Shown: positions 29,069 through 37,757 of the stretch, one piece after another
Layout: the number at the start of each line of letters is the position of its first letter
Numbering within the stretch: position 1 is the stretch's first letter
DNA from: an uncultured Bacteroidaceae bacterium
Lineage (GTDB): Bacteria > Bacteroidota > Bacteroidia > Bacteroidales > Bacteroidaceae
DNA length: 64,000 bases
Direction: 5' to 3'
Assembly (NCBI GenBank): GCA_905234735.1
Contig: CAJOJA010000005.1
Span: 62,001 to 126,000, forward strand
Made by a program: the position numbers and the translations under genes
The notes under the pieces: model-generated
What the model was told of the DNA's origin: nothing
The model's database searches: none
The model's input: the letters and a program-made list of their open reading frames with translations, nothing else

Positions 29069-31090
29069 TCAGATTTCTAGTAGTTTCACTCCGAAGTAAT
29101 CCTCAGTGATGGTCGAACACTGATTTTCCTTGTCGCGATGCAAGGTGTAAGTCTTTGCCACGTATGCCTGTATACGTTTAAAATCGTTTTCCAAAGTGAT
29201 TTCAGTATCAGTACTTAGCAAGATGGTTTGGTGGGCTAAATCTGGGAAATAATTTTCTAGTATAGTCTCTCGGCTGGTCTTGTCCAACACTCCCATAACG
29301 GTGTCTATCATTACAGGTGGATTATAGTCGCCCAGTTCGTAAAGTACCTTCAACAGTACCTGCATCACAGTTTGTTTTGCTCCTGAATTCAATTGACTCA
29401 AGTAGATTTCATTCCCTTGTTTATGATAGATTTTGAATGTGATGTCGTCCGCATTCCCAGCCGACAGTTCCACCCGTCCTATTACGCCTGCATACACAAC
29501 AAGGTTCCTATTCAACTGTTCACACATCATCCGTTCGATACTGCTTTTCTTCGAACGCAACAGATTCTCCGACAGGTCTTTGAAGAAGTTTGGCAGTTTA
29601 CATAGCAAGTCGTATTGTGGATCTGGAATCTGAGGCATATCATAGTCGTAGGTCGAGATCTTTTTCTGCAATGCATCTTTTTCTGCCTTTTTTGAAGTTA
29701 TTTTATTTTTCCACTCGCTTATCTCCTTCGTGTTCCTATCATATTTGTCTATCAGCTCATAGTTCATACCACTCAGCATTCGTCTATAATCTGTAAGCAG
29801 TTGACGCTGTTTCCCCATATCTTTAATTTCCAGATTCAGACGGTTCCGCTGTTCGTCAAGCAAGATGAAAGGATTTCCTAGCGAGGCATTCACCAGGTTC
29901 TTCAGTCGGTCTATGTCCTTTGCACTGAGGAATGCATATTTGTCATCCACTCTGTTTTCCTGTTCCTGACGTCTTTTCACCTCCTCAACAAGGTCTTCCA
30001 CATCCACCTTTTCCTGCGTGTGGTATCGTTCTTCTATCAGTTTCACCAGTGTCTTAGCAAACGATTTGATTTGTTCATCAGTAAGTAGGTTTGCCCGCGA
30101 ACTGGCAGACATTTCCTTTGCATGCACGATTACTTCTATCTCTGTTCTCAACAGGCTGGCCAGCTTTGGGAAAACAACCTTCGTTTCTATGTCTTTCGAT
30201 AGCGCATCGATGTCTTTTGCATACTCTTGTTCTAATTTAAGAGTATTCTCCAGCCCTTCCTCTATTCGCCTCATCTTGTCGTGCGTTGTTTCATCGGCAT
30301 TCCGCCCCTCCTTCAACTGGTTGTATTCCTCTGCATGCATATTGGCATATTCCAGTTTCTCGGCATATTCAGCATCCAACTTATCTATTTCCTCTTCCAT
30401 TTCCCTAAGCTGGGCCACCAGTTTACCATACTCCTTACGTTGGTTTTCGTTTTCCAGTTTCTCTGCTTTCTTTTCATCTAACAGCGTTTCCGCAACGCGC
30501 CTCATCTCACCATATTTCTTGAGTCCCATCACAGAGTCTATGTTCTTCATGATGAGTTTGTTTATCTGTTCCTCCTTTACCAGTTCGCTGGTCTTCATGG
30601 CGTCAAACAGGAAATAGTTACTCAGTTCGCGAGGCAGATTGGCCGCAATAATCTTGTTGACGACCTCCTCCTGTTGCGCTCGCTGGCTTGCAGTAGAGGC
30701 ACATCCGTAGGCAAACCTCGAGCCATTCATATCCAGTTCTATGCTCCACTTCACATTGCCCTGTTCCATACGATACACCCGCTTCAGTTTGTACGAGGCT
30801 TCCCTGCCGAGGACTATGCCCGTAAACAGAATCTCGAAAACGATATCATTACCCTCAATGCCCTTCTCCACTTTCACCCCATCATTCAGTATCTCACAGA
30901 ACTCTGTAGCACTCAGTTCGTTCTTTCCCCAGCCATAGAGTGCATGATAGATGGCATCGAAAAGTGTAGTCTTACCACATCCGTTGCAACCACCAATCAG
31001 GATGATGGGTCGCTCATCTGTTACATTCAGGTCGATGCTCAGACTACGATAGGTCTTATAGTTTTCTACATGTATCTGTGTTATCTTCAT
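29069..31090 (-). CDS. DndD-like SMC/RecN-type ATPase
   Basis: PIILIGGCNGCGKTTLFDAIYHALYG; ELSNYFLFDAMKTSELV; PPVMIDTVMGVLDKTSRETILENYFPDLAHQTILLSTDTEI closely resembles DndD ends. Confidence 0.75.
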   Translation of the reverse strand: MKITQIHVENYKTYRSLSIDLNVTDERPIILIGGCNGCGKTTLFDAIYHALYGWGKNELSATEFCEILNDGVKVEKGIEGNDIVFEILFTGIVLGREASYKLKRVYRMEQGNVKWSIELDMNGSRFAYGCASTASQRAQQEEVVNKIIAANLPRELSNYFLFDAMKTSELVKEEQINKLIMKNIDSVMGLKKYGEMRRVAETLLDEKKAEKLENENQRKEYGKLVAQLREMEEEIDKLDAEYAEKLEYANMHAEEYNQLKEGRNADETTHDKMRRIEEGLENTLKLEQEYAKDIDALSKDIETKVVFPKLASLLRTEIEVIVHAKEMSASSRANLLTDEQIKSFAKTLVKLIEERYHTQEKVDVEDLVEEVKRRQEQENRVDDKYAFLSAKDIDRLKNLVNASLGNPFILLDEQRNRLNLEIKDMGKQRQLLTDYRRMLSGMNYELIDKYDRNTKEISEWKNKITSKKAEKDALQKKISTYDYDMPQIPDPQYDLLCKLPNFFKDLSENLLRSKKSSIERMMCEQLNRNLVVYAGVIGRVELSAGNADDITFKIYHKQGNEIYLSQLNSGAKQTVMQVLLKVLYELGDYNPPVMIDTVMGVLDKTSRETILENYFPDLAHQTILLSTDTEITLENDFKRIQAYVAKTYTLHRDKENQCSTITEDYFGVKLLEI

Positions 31091-31098
31091 AGCTCATC

Positions 31099-31317
31099 CT
31101 ATTTGATTTGTTTCAACGCCTTGTTTATGACACTCCTCACCTTGCGGTCTTCCGTACCGCCCTCCAGATTACTCAGTTTGTAATAGGGCTCAAGAATATA
31201 TTCCTTCAGCCATTCGGCATCGATGCCTTCCATCTGACAGCACTGCTCTATGATTTCTAGGTCGGCAGTTCTGATGCCATATTGCATGAAGCACCTGTCC
31301 ACACTTTTCTTAATCAT
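31099..31317 (-). CDS. Small (72 aa) island protein between res and dndD-like gene
   Basis: Operon position with 21- and 8-bp spacers; ATG..stop ORF; no recognised domain. Confidence 0.6.
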   Translation of the reverse strand: MIKKSVDRCFMQYGIRTADLEIIEQCCQMEGIDAEWLKEYILEPYYKLSNLEGGTEDRKVRSVINKALKQIK

Positions 31318-31338
31318 GGTATCTTTGTTTGTTTATTC

Positions 31339-33705
31339 TTATCTGTTCAGTTGCATGAAATCCAATCGCGTCCATCCGCTGGTACTGCGTGTGTCGTCTA
31401 TCTTGCCATCGGGGTAATACCAGTTGTCAGTGCCCTCTTCTTTTATTAGTACGCCACCCACCATCTTCATGCCTCGCATACGGTGCTCTTGTACGTATTC
31501 ATACAGGGCATTGTTCTTCTCTGGGGCGTTCTCGTCGCTGCACACCGTTTTCGTATCAAACAGGCAGATGGTATCGTTCTTCAGACGAATGATGAAGTCG
31601 ACATAGAAACAACGCTCCCTTCCTCCGCTGTCCTTGTAGGGAATGGCAAAGTGCTGCTTGCCTTCATCGCCATTCTTGTACCACCAATCTACCATGTCGT
31701 TCTGTGCATCCACATATTGGGCAAATTCCCGTTCCGGGGCCGATGCCGATGCTTGCTCGAAATAGGGTTGCAGGGCGTGGTTGAAGATTTTGCCTTCAAG
31801 GCTGACGCTTACATTACTGTTATAGGGACGGTCCTCGGGCACTTGCCACGTCAGTTGTTCGTATGCCCGTTCTTTAGGAACGCATCTCTCCATTGTTTTT
31901 TCGTATTCGTTCAAAGCCGACTTTATCAGATTCTCGAAGTGGCTCTTGTTGCCGTGATACAGCACCACCTTGGGGATGTCTGTCACAAATACACCCAAGA
32001 AATCCTCCAATGCACTCTCCAATGCACCTTTCAATACGGGTGTGCTGTCGTATTTCGTAAATCTACCCACATTTCTTAGGCAGAACTGGGTAAACATTGT
32101 TTCCAGTTCGTAGGGGTTCAGTGCTATGCGTGCCTTTTCCACAATTTCAATCTGTCCGTCCATGTGAGGAATGTGTGTGTCCTTGGGTATCTCCACCATG
32201 ATGCGAGCCACATCGGTCTCTATACCCTTCTTGTGCAATTCCTTCCTATTTCTCACCTGTACATCTGTCAGTCCTTCTACGTTCCCCATGTTGTGTTCCA
32301 CCTCATCGTCATCTCCTAACATTTCCTGTAGCGTGAACAGATAGTTGCTGTTCACCCGCCAATGCTCTTCCATCACGCGATAAAAGACGGTTCGGAAGTT
32401 ACTGCCCAGTCGGTTCCGGTTTGCTGGATGGCGGTCTTTGTACACCGACTCCAGCTGCACATTCTCCAAGTCCTTGCGTCTGTGAGCAAACACGGTGGAG
32501 AGATAGTTCATATCGTCCTTCACGATTTGTATGATGTCGGCGCTGAGGTTCGTATATACGTACCCGTAGTTCAGTCGATCGTCCTGATAGAACCGTTGAT
32601 CGGGCATACGCAGGATGCGTCCCACGGTCTGTGTGGTGAAGGTTACGCTTTGCAGGTCGCGGAATATGAGCAGCACGGCTGCCCTTGGGCAGTCCCACCC
32701 CAGGGCAATAGCCTGTTTGAAGAGTAACACCTCTGTCAGATCGTTGCGTTGGGTGATGTTGGCCAAGTTGGGCGACTTGTCTTTCGAAAGCCAGCAGGCC
32801 AACCGTCCGTTTCTTTCGCTGATATCACATTGCGTGTCCAGATATATCTTCATCTCCTCGGCTATTTCGCGTTCTCCTGCAGCCAGAGCGTCACTGTTGT
32901 CGTTGGGCAATTGTATGAGCAACAGGGGGTTGATGTCGTACTGTCGATATAGTCGGGCCAGTTCTTCACGTTTGTCCAGGGCCTTTTTCAATAATTGCTG
33001 ATTGATGGTGAACTCGCTTTGCAGTTTGCTACCTTTCACACCTGGATTCAGCTCTACACCTTTCTTTATCATTTCCTCATTCACCACATCGCTCCGTTTC
33101 ACCTCCACAGCATTATAGGTTTGTGTCACAGGTGTGGCCGAGATGCGCAACTCTATCTTAGGGCCGATGCTCTGCAACACCAGTTCACTCTTCTTGGCAT
33201 TGCGCCCGCCAAACATGTGTTCTTCGTCGATAATGACAATCACTGGCACTCGTCGCTCCACCTTTGTACGTCGGATGAGTTCGTAGAGCGTACGGTTCTG
33301 CTCGTTGTCGCGGATGAGCACGGCATTGTCCTTGTTGATGCTCTCCCAGTTTAGGAACAGCACATCGCCATTCTGCAGTCCCTCCAGATGGTCGCATTCA
33401 TCGAACATCACAGGTCGCAGCGAACGCTTCTCGCTGAAGAAACTGCGCATAGAGCGGTAGCTTTGCTGGTGCAACCGGTTGGGGGCAATCCATACCCAGG
33501 CCACCTGTGCATACTGGCACTGTCCGTTGTAGGGCAGTTCCTGCGTCATCTCGTCCAGCAGGCACGAGGCCATCACCGTCTTTCCTGCTCCCGTGGGGGC
33601 CTTGAACACCAGTCGCTGGCGGTCTGCATTGTCGTTCAGCATGTCCACCATCTTGCGTTTCAGTTCGTCCACCGCCCGACGCTGGTAGTCTTTCAGTTGT
33701 ATCAT
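31339..33705 (-). CDS. res: Type III restriction endonuclease subunit Res (DEAD/DEAH helicase + PD-(D/E)XK)
   Basis: FKAPTGAGKTVMAS; VIIDEEHMFG (DEEH); ISATPV; C-term FYVDFIIRLKNDTICLFDTKT nuclease motif. Confidence 0.88.
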   Translation of the reverse strand: MIQLKDYQRRAVDELKRKMVDMLNDNADRQRLVFKAPTGAGKTVMASCLLDEMTQELPYNGQCQYAQVAWVWIAPNRLHQQSYRSMRSFFSEKRSLRPVMFDECDHLEGLQNGDVLFLNWESINKDNAVLIRDNEQNRTLYELIRRTKVERRVPVIVIIDEEHMFGGRNAKKSELVLQSIGPKIELRISATPVTQTYNAVEVKRSDVVNEEMIKKGVELNPGVKGSKLQSEFTINQQLLKKALDKREELARLYRQYDINPLLLIQLPNDNSDALAAGEREIAEEMKIYLDTQCDISERNGRLACWLSKDKSPNLANITQRNDLTEVLLFKQAIALGWDCPRAAVLLIFRDLQSVTFTTQTVGRILRMPDQRFYQDDRLNYGYVYTNLSADIIQIVKDDMNYLSTVFAHRRKDLENVQLESVYKDRHPANRNRLGSNFRTVFYRVMEEHWRVNSNYLFTLQEMLGDDDEVEHNMGNVEGLTDVQVRNRKELHKKGIETDVARIMVEIPKDTHIPHMDGQIEIVEKARIALNPYELETMFTQFCLRNVGRFTKYDSTPVLKGALESALEDFLGVFVTDIPKVVLYHGNKSHFENLIKSALNEYEKTMERCVPKERAYEQLTWQVPEDRPYNSNVSVSLEGKIFNHALQPYFEQASASAPEREFAQYVDAQNDMVDWWYKNGDEGKQHFAIPYKDSGGRERCFYVDFIIRLKNDTICLFDTKTVCSDENAPEKNNALYEYVQEHRMRGMKMVGGVLIKEEGTDNWYYPDGKIDDTRSTSGWTRLDFMQLNR

Positions 33706-35501
33706 ATTCTTCCCTCCTCTTCATTGCGGTTGGGCAGCACTTTTCGGTACGCTTGCAGAATGGCTTCGGGCAGGGCGCAAACTTCCACACGCTCCTTCAC
33801 GCTTGCAAACTCGTCTTCGTAGGCATACGGTCCGTTACTGAAGACATAGATTTTCAGTCGTCCTTCCATCTTTTCTATCAGTGGCACGAGGTGCTCTATC
33901 ACCCGTTCGTCGTACACCACCAGCATCCGTTTGTCTGCTCCTTCACTGAAGTAGCGCAACAGACTGGGCTTGAACTTCATGCCACCGAACTCGCGCTGTT
34001 CGCAATAGATGTCTTCCTTGATGCAGAGCATATCCGTACAGGCTCGCATCAGGTCTTGCCTGCCCTTAAAGGTCATTTCGCGAGGCAGCAGTTCCGTCTG
34101 GTAGTAGCGCAGGTTGTTTTTGCTTAATCCTGCGACTTGCTCACCCTTTGGAGTGGTATAGCCTTGTATCACTCTTTTGTTCCGTTCGTAGGTCACCTGC
34201 TCGCAGATGTTATTCTCGTTGTTCGTAACAAGGATGCATTGTCTGTGGCCTCCGTCTTCGGCATTCAGTTGCATGGTAGCGTGCATAGTGGTGCCTGAGC
34301 CTGCAAAGAAGTCGAGGATGATAGAGTTTTTCCTTGATGTAAAATCAATAACTTTTGATATAACATTAAGCGATTTAGGATTATCGAAAACCCTTTCTCC
34401 GTTAAACATTTCAGTTAAAGCCAAGGTTGTTCCTCTATTGTCTTCATATATTAATGTGCGCAGATACTCTGTAGATGTTTCAATTCTCTTTTTTACGTGT
34501 GGCTGAGTTGTTTCATCAACTCCCCATTCGATTTCTCCTTGAGAATCATAAATCATGAACGTAGATAGTGGCCATCTCCAACCATTAACAGGTTTTGAAC
34601 ATGCTTTTGATGTAATTGGATGGATAATATCGTACATGTAACCACCAGGATGAGGGTTTGAAGAATTACTAGAACTACTATACACCCCTTTTTCGTCAAC
34701 ATTATTATAATGTGCAACTTGCGGTAGATTGTTTTTATTTGCTCTAATCCACTTACGTAATTCTTTTTGAATTTCAGTTATTGACAACCCCTGTTTAAGT
34801 AGTTCTCCATATTTTGCTTTGATATCTTTGGCTGCTTGACTTGTCCTTTTCCAATTCTCTTGCAGATATCTGTTCGAACAATAACATAGCATATATTCAT
34901 GCTCTGTATTGATTTGTGATGGGTTGTTATCTGTCGCAGTTTTAATAATCAATTGCCCCGTGTAATTTCTCTCCCCAAAAAACTCATCACATAATAACTT
35001 CAAGTTTGCTTGTTCATTATCATCAATAGAAATAAATATTACACCCAAATCCGAAAGCAATGTTTTGGCTATCCTCAGTCGTTTTTCCATAAATGAAAGC
35101 CACTTAGAATGACGATAGGAATCTTCGCGGTCAACATAATAGTCGTTATAGACGAAGTCTTTGTTACCCGTATTGTACGGCGGATCGATGTAGATGACAT
35201 CTATCTTCCCCTCATGCGTATAACTGAGGGCAGAAAGCGCCTCAAGGTTGTCACCCTCAATCAAAATATGATTAGGAGTATCAAGATCGTTGCTCAATAT
35301 AGCTTTATCCTTCACTTCGCGAAGCACGGGCAGGTGGTCGCGCAAACGATCTTCAACGTCCTCTTTGTGGTTTTCCCAAACGAGACCATACGTTTTCTTC
35401 TCGTTAAGCAATTCCAACAAAGCCGCCTTCTCATCATTCGTCAGCCCTGCTAACTCCCTCACCCTACTGATGAGTTCCTGTTTATTAATATGCCTACTCA
35501 T
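33702..35501 (-). CDS. mod: Type III site-specific DNA methyltransferase subunit Mod (beta-class order)
   Basis: IDPPYNTGN then later DFFAGSGTT; ATGA overlap with res; ORF extends to 35528, start placed at MSRHINKQ. Confidence 0.9.
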   Translation of the reverse strand: MSRHINKQELISRVRELAGLTNDEKAALLELLNEKKTYGLVWENHKEDVEDRLRDHLPVLREVKDKAILSNDLDTPNHILIEGDNLEALSALSYTHEGKIDVIYIDPPYNTGNKDFVYNDYYVDREDSYRHSKWLSFMEKRLRIAKTLLSDLGVIFISIDDNEQANLKLLCDEFFGERNYTGQLIIKTATDNNPSQINTEHEYMLCYCSNRYLQENWKRTSQAAKDIKAKYGELLKQGLSITEIQKELRKWIRANKNNLPQVAHYNNVDEKGVYSSSSNSSNPHPGGYMYDIIHPITSKACSKPVNGWRWPLSTFMIYDSQGEIEWGVDETTQPHVKKRIETSTEYLRTLIYEDNRGTTLALTEMFNGERVFDNPKSLNVISKVIDFTSRKNSIILDFFAGSGTTMHATMQLNAEDGGHRQCILVTNNENNICEQVTYERNKRVIQGYTTPKGEQVAGLSKNNLRYYQTELLPREMTFKGRQDLMRACTDMLCIKEDIYCEQREFGGMKFKPSLLRYFSEGADKRMLVVYDERVIEHLVPLIEKMEGRLKIYVFSNGPYAYEDEFASVKERVEVCALPEAILQAYRKVLPNRNEEEGRI

Positions 35502-35603
35502 AGTCGCACACATTTTGATGTACGACATACGAGGACAGATTTTAGTATTAGATTCTTCATAACCGGCCAGTTTTTAGGTATCTAATTATCATCTATTTAG
35601 CCA

Positions 35604-35778
35604 AAAAGAAGCGTCCCATTCCTTACTTGTCTCAGAACAGGGTAACTGGCCGGTTAAACCTCAACACAAGAGTTTCAGGAATAGGTACGCCCTACGGCGT
35701 ATCCATCTCCTGAGGTTTGTGTTATTACTTGGCCAGTATTTTGTTCTGAACCTCAGTTATAAGATACGTTTCTTATTC
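35604..35778 (-). ncRNA. Long rod-like structured RNA candidate, 6S-RNA-like architecture
   Basis: Nested complementary segments symmetric about ~35692: AAGAAACGU/ACGCUUCUU, UCAGAACA/UGUUCUGA, CUGGCC/GGCCAG, AACACAA/UUGUGUU, CAGGA/UCCUG, UACGCC/GGCGUA; non-coding. Confidence 0.5.
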
Positions 35779-35861
35779 AGCAATAAAATTTCGGCAGAGG
35801 CACCCTCCGCTGAGTACCATCGTCGCCACAAGGACGGCGAATTGTCCCTTGCCAAATGCAA

Positions 35862-35869
35862 AATTACAA
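35862..35869 (-). promoter_or_regulatory. Possible TAATTTTG -7 element driving the structured RNA / mod operon
   Basis: CAAAATTA on + strand; TAnnTTTG match. Confidence 0.35.
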
Positions 35870-35976
35870 CTTTTAATTAAATATTAAAAATTAAAAGAGA
35901 AAAAAAGAAGTGATTAGGTGAAGAGGTGAGGAAGCGTTTTCATTGACACGTCGATCAAGCTAAAGCGAGGGTAAAC

Positions 35977-36083
35977 ACCTCACATCTCCCTTAAACAGAG
36001 ATTCAGGGCCGATAAATAAAGGGCTCACGGCACGGGAGGTATCAACAAGAGACCTCCCTCTAACCTCCCTCGCACCTCCCCTA
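35977..36083 (+). repeat. Island-flanking CCTCCCTC repeat, copy B
   Basis: acctcacatctccctt...ccgataaataaagggctcacggcacgggaggtatcaacaagagacctccctctaacctccctcgcacctcccctat. Confidence 0.85.
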
Positions 36084-36202
36084 TTGAACTGACTGACCAT
36101 TAACGCGCTCATTACAAATACATTACACGATAAGCCAAAATTTTCTTTCGAAAATATCACAATATTTGCATGAAAAACTTGACAAACGCATATCAAATGT
36201 TG

Positions 36203-36210
36203 TATCTTTG
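36203..36210 (+). promoter_or_regulatory. TATCTTTG -7 element upstream of vapE-like gene
   Basis: TAnnTTTG consensus. Confidence 0.5.
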
Positions 36211-36291
36211 CACACAGATTCAAACATCAAAGAAAAAGACATCAAGGAAAAGGACTAATTACTGTATCAACTTTTAAAATCTTTTACCGTT

Positions 36292-37497
36292 ATGAAGAAA
36301 AATCTACTTCTGAACGGGGAGGCTATGGATGCTTCCCTGGAGGGTATGCTCGCTGCTGAGCAGTTCCTGAAAGAAAATTATCTTCTCCGTCGCAATGTGC
36401 TGAACGGGAAGATAGAGTTTACTAACCTGAAGGATGGACAACAGGCCGCTGACTTCCGACCGCTGACGCAGGAGGCTATGAACAGCATCGTGCTCAGGGC
36501 CAAGCGCGAGGGGATTAGCGAGTCGAATCCCAAGTCGGACATCGTGGATTATATCCACTCCGAGGAGGTGCCCGCCTACAATCCCATCCAGACATACCTC
36601 GAAGGGCTGCCTAAGTGGGACGGACGGAACCATGTGGCCGACCTCTTCAGTCGCCTACCGGGCATCAATTCGGAACAGTTCGCGTTCCTGGCCACATGGC
36701 TGCGCTCGGCTGTGGCCCACTGGCTGCAGATGGACACACTGCACGGCAATGAGTGTGTGCCTACACTCATCGGTTCGCAAGGTTGCGGCAAGACCACCTT
36801 CCTGCGCCGACTCCTGCCTCCGCATCTGCGAAGTTACTACCTCGACCACCTGAACCTGTCGAACAAGTTTGACAAGGAGATGGCACTGACGAACAATCTG
36901 TTGGTGAACCTGGACGAGCTGGATGCCATACGTCCCAGTCAGCATGCAGCGCTGAAGCAGACGCTCTCGAAAAGTAAGGTGAACGGGCGCCCCATCTTCG
37001 GACGGGCACAGGAGGACCGCCAGCGATTTGCTTCGTTCGTGGCCACGACCAACAATCCGCATCCGCTGACGGACGCTACAGGCACTAGACGATACATCTG
37101 CCTGAGAATACCACAGGGGAAGTACATCGACAACAGCGGCAATATCGACTACGAACAGCTGTATGCCCAGGTACTCTACGAGGTGCGCGAACAGCAGGCG
37201 CCCTACTGGTTCAACAACGACGAGGTGACCCGCATACAGGAACTGAACATAGAATATACGGAAAAGAAGGACATTGCCGAGATGATTCCCACCTGCTTCC
37301 GCAAGCCGAAGGAGGGAGAGACGCACGTGGCAATGAACAGCCAGCAGATGCTACAGGTGATTCAGCATGTGTATCCAAGTCTGAAAATCGACCATAGTGC
37401 GAAGGTGCTGCTGGGAAAGGCGATGAAAGAACTGGATTACGAACATACCGAGCGCAGCCACGTGGCCTACTACAAGGTGGTACAATTGGCGGCATAG
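36292..37497 (+). CDS. VapE-family (virulence-associated E / DUF3874-like) P-loop protein
   Basis: VPTLIGSQGCGKTTFLRRLLP; LLVNLDELDAI; ASFVATTNNPHPLTDATGTRRYICLRI. Confidence 0.85.
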   Translation: MKKNLLLNGEAMDASLEGMLAAEQFLKENYLLRRNVLNGKIEFTNLKDGQQAADFRPLTQEAMNSIVLRAKREGISESNPKSDIVDYIHSEEVPAYNPIQTYLEGLPKWDGRNHVADLFSRLPGINSEQFAFLATWLRSAVAHWLQMDTLHGNECVPTLIGSQGCGKTTFLRRLLPPHLRSYYLDHLNLSNKFDKEMALTNNLLVNLDELDAIRPSQHAALKQTLSKSKVNGRPIFGRAQEDRQRFASFVATTNNPHPLTDATGTRRYICLRIPQGKYIDNSGNIDYEQLYAQVLYEVREQQAPYWFNNDEVTRIQELNIEYTEKKDIAEMIPTCFRKPKEGETHVAMNSQQMLQVIQHVYPSLKIDHSAKVLLGKAMKELDYEHTERSHVAYYKVVQLAA

Positions 37498-37570
37498 GGA
37501 GGTGCGAGGGAGGTGTGAGGGAGGTCTTCCACCAACATCTCCCTCGCGCTTAGGCCTGTATTCATCGGGG
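37494..37570 (-). repeat. Island-flanking CCTCCCTC repeat, copy C (inverted)
   Basis: Reverse complement cccgatgaatacaggcctaagcgcgagggagatgttggtggaagacctccctcacacctccctcgcacctccctat; overlaps vapE stop codon. Confidence 0.85.
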
Positions 37571-37706
37571 GTGTGGGCGAGTGACGGGAGAAGGGAGCAT
37601 TAAAATTGATCATTAATAGTGAAGAGCGAGGCGGTGCCATAGTAAGGCAGAGGCTCACACCATAGTAATGTATGAGGCAAAGGCTCGTGAGGCTGTAAGC
37701 AAAAGG

Positions 37707-37732
37707 ACGGCGCACCCGATTGGATGCGCCGT
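37707..37732 (-). terminator. Terminator of nqr operon
   Basis: ACGGCGCA/TGCGCCGT stem; on minus strand followed by CCTTTTGC. Confidence 0.65.
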
Positions 37733-37757
37733 TCTATAATATAATAAGGTATTGACC

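Noticed and set aside
26141-35528. Interpreting the island as a classical Dnd phosphorothioation system
   Set aside because: No DndA (cysteine desulfurase), DndB or DndC (PAPS-reductase-like) gene in the window. Only DndD-like and DndE-like parts are present, so sulfur modification cannot be claimed.
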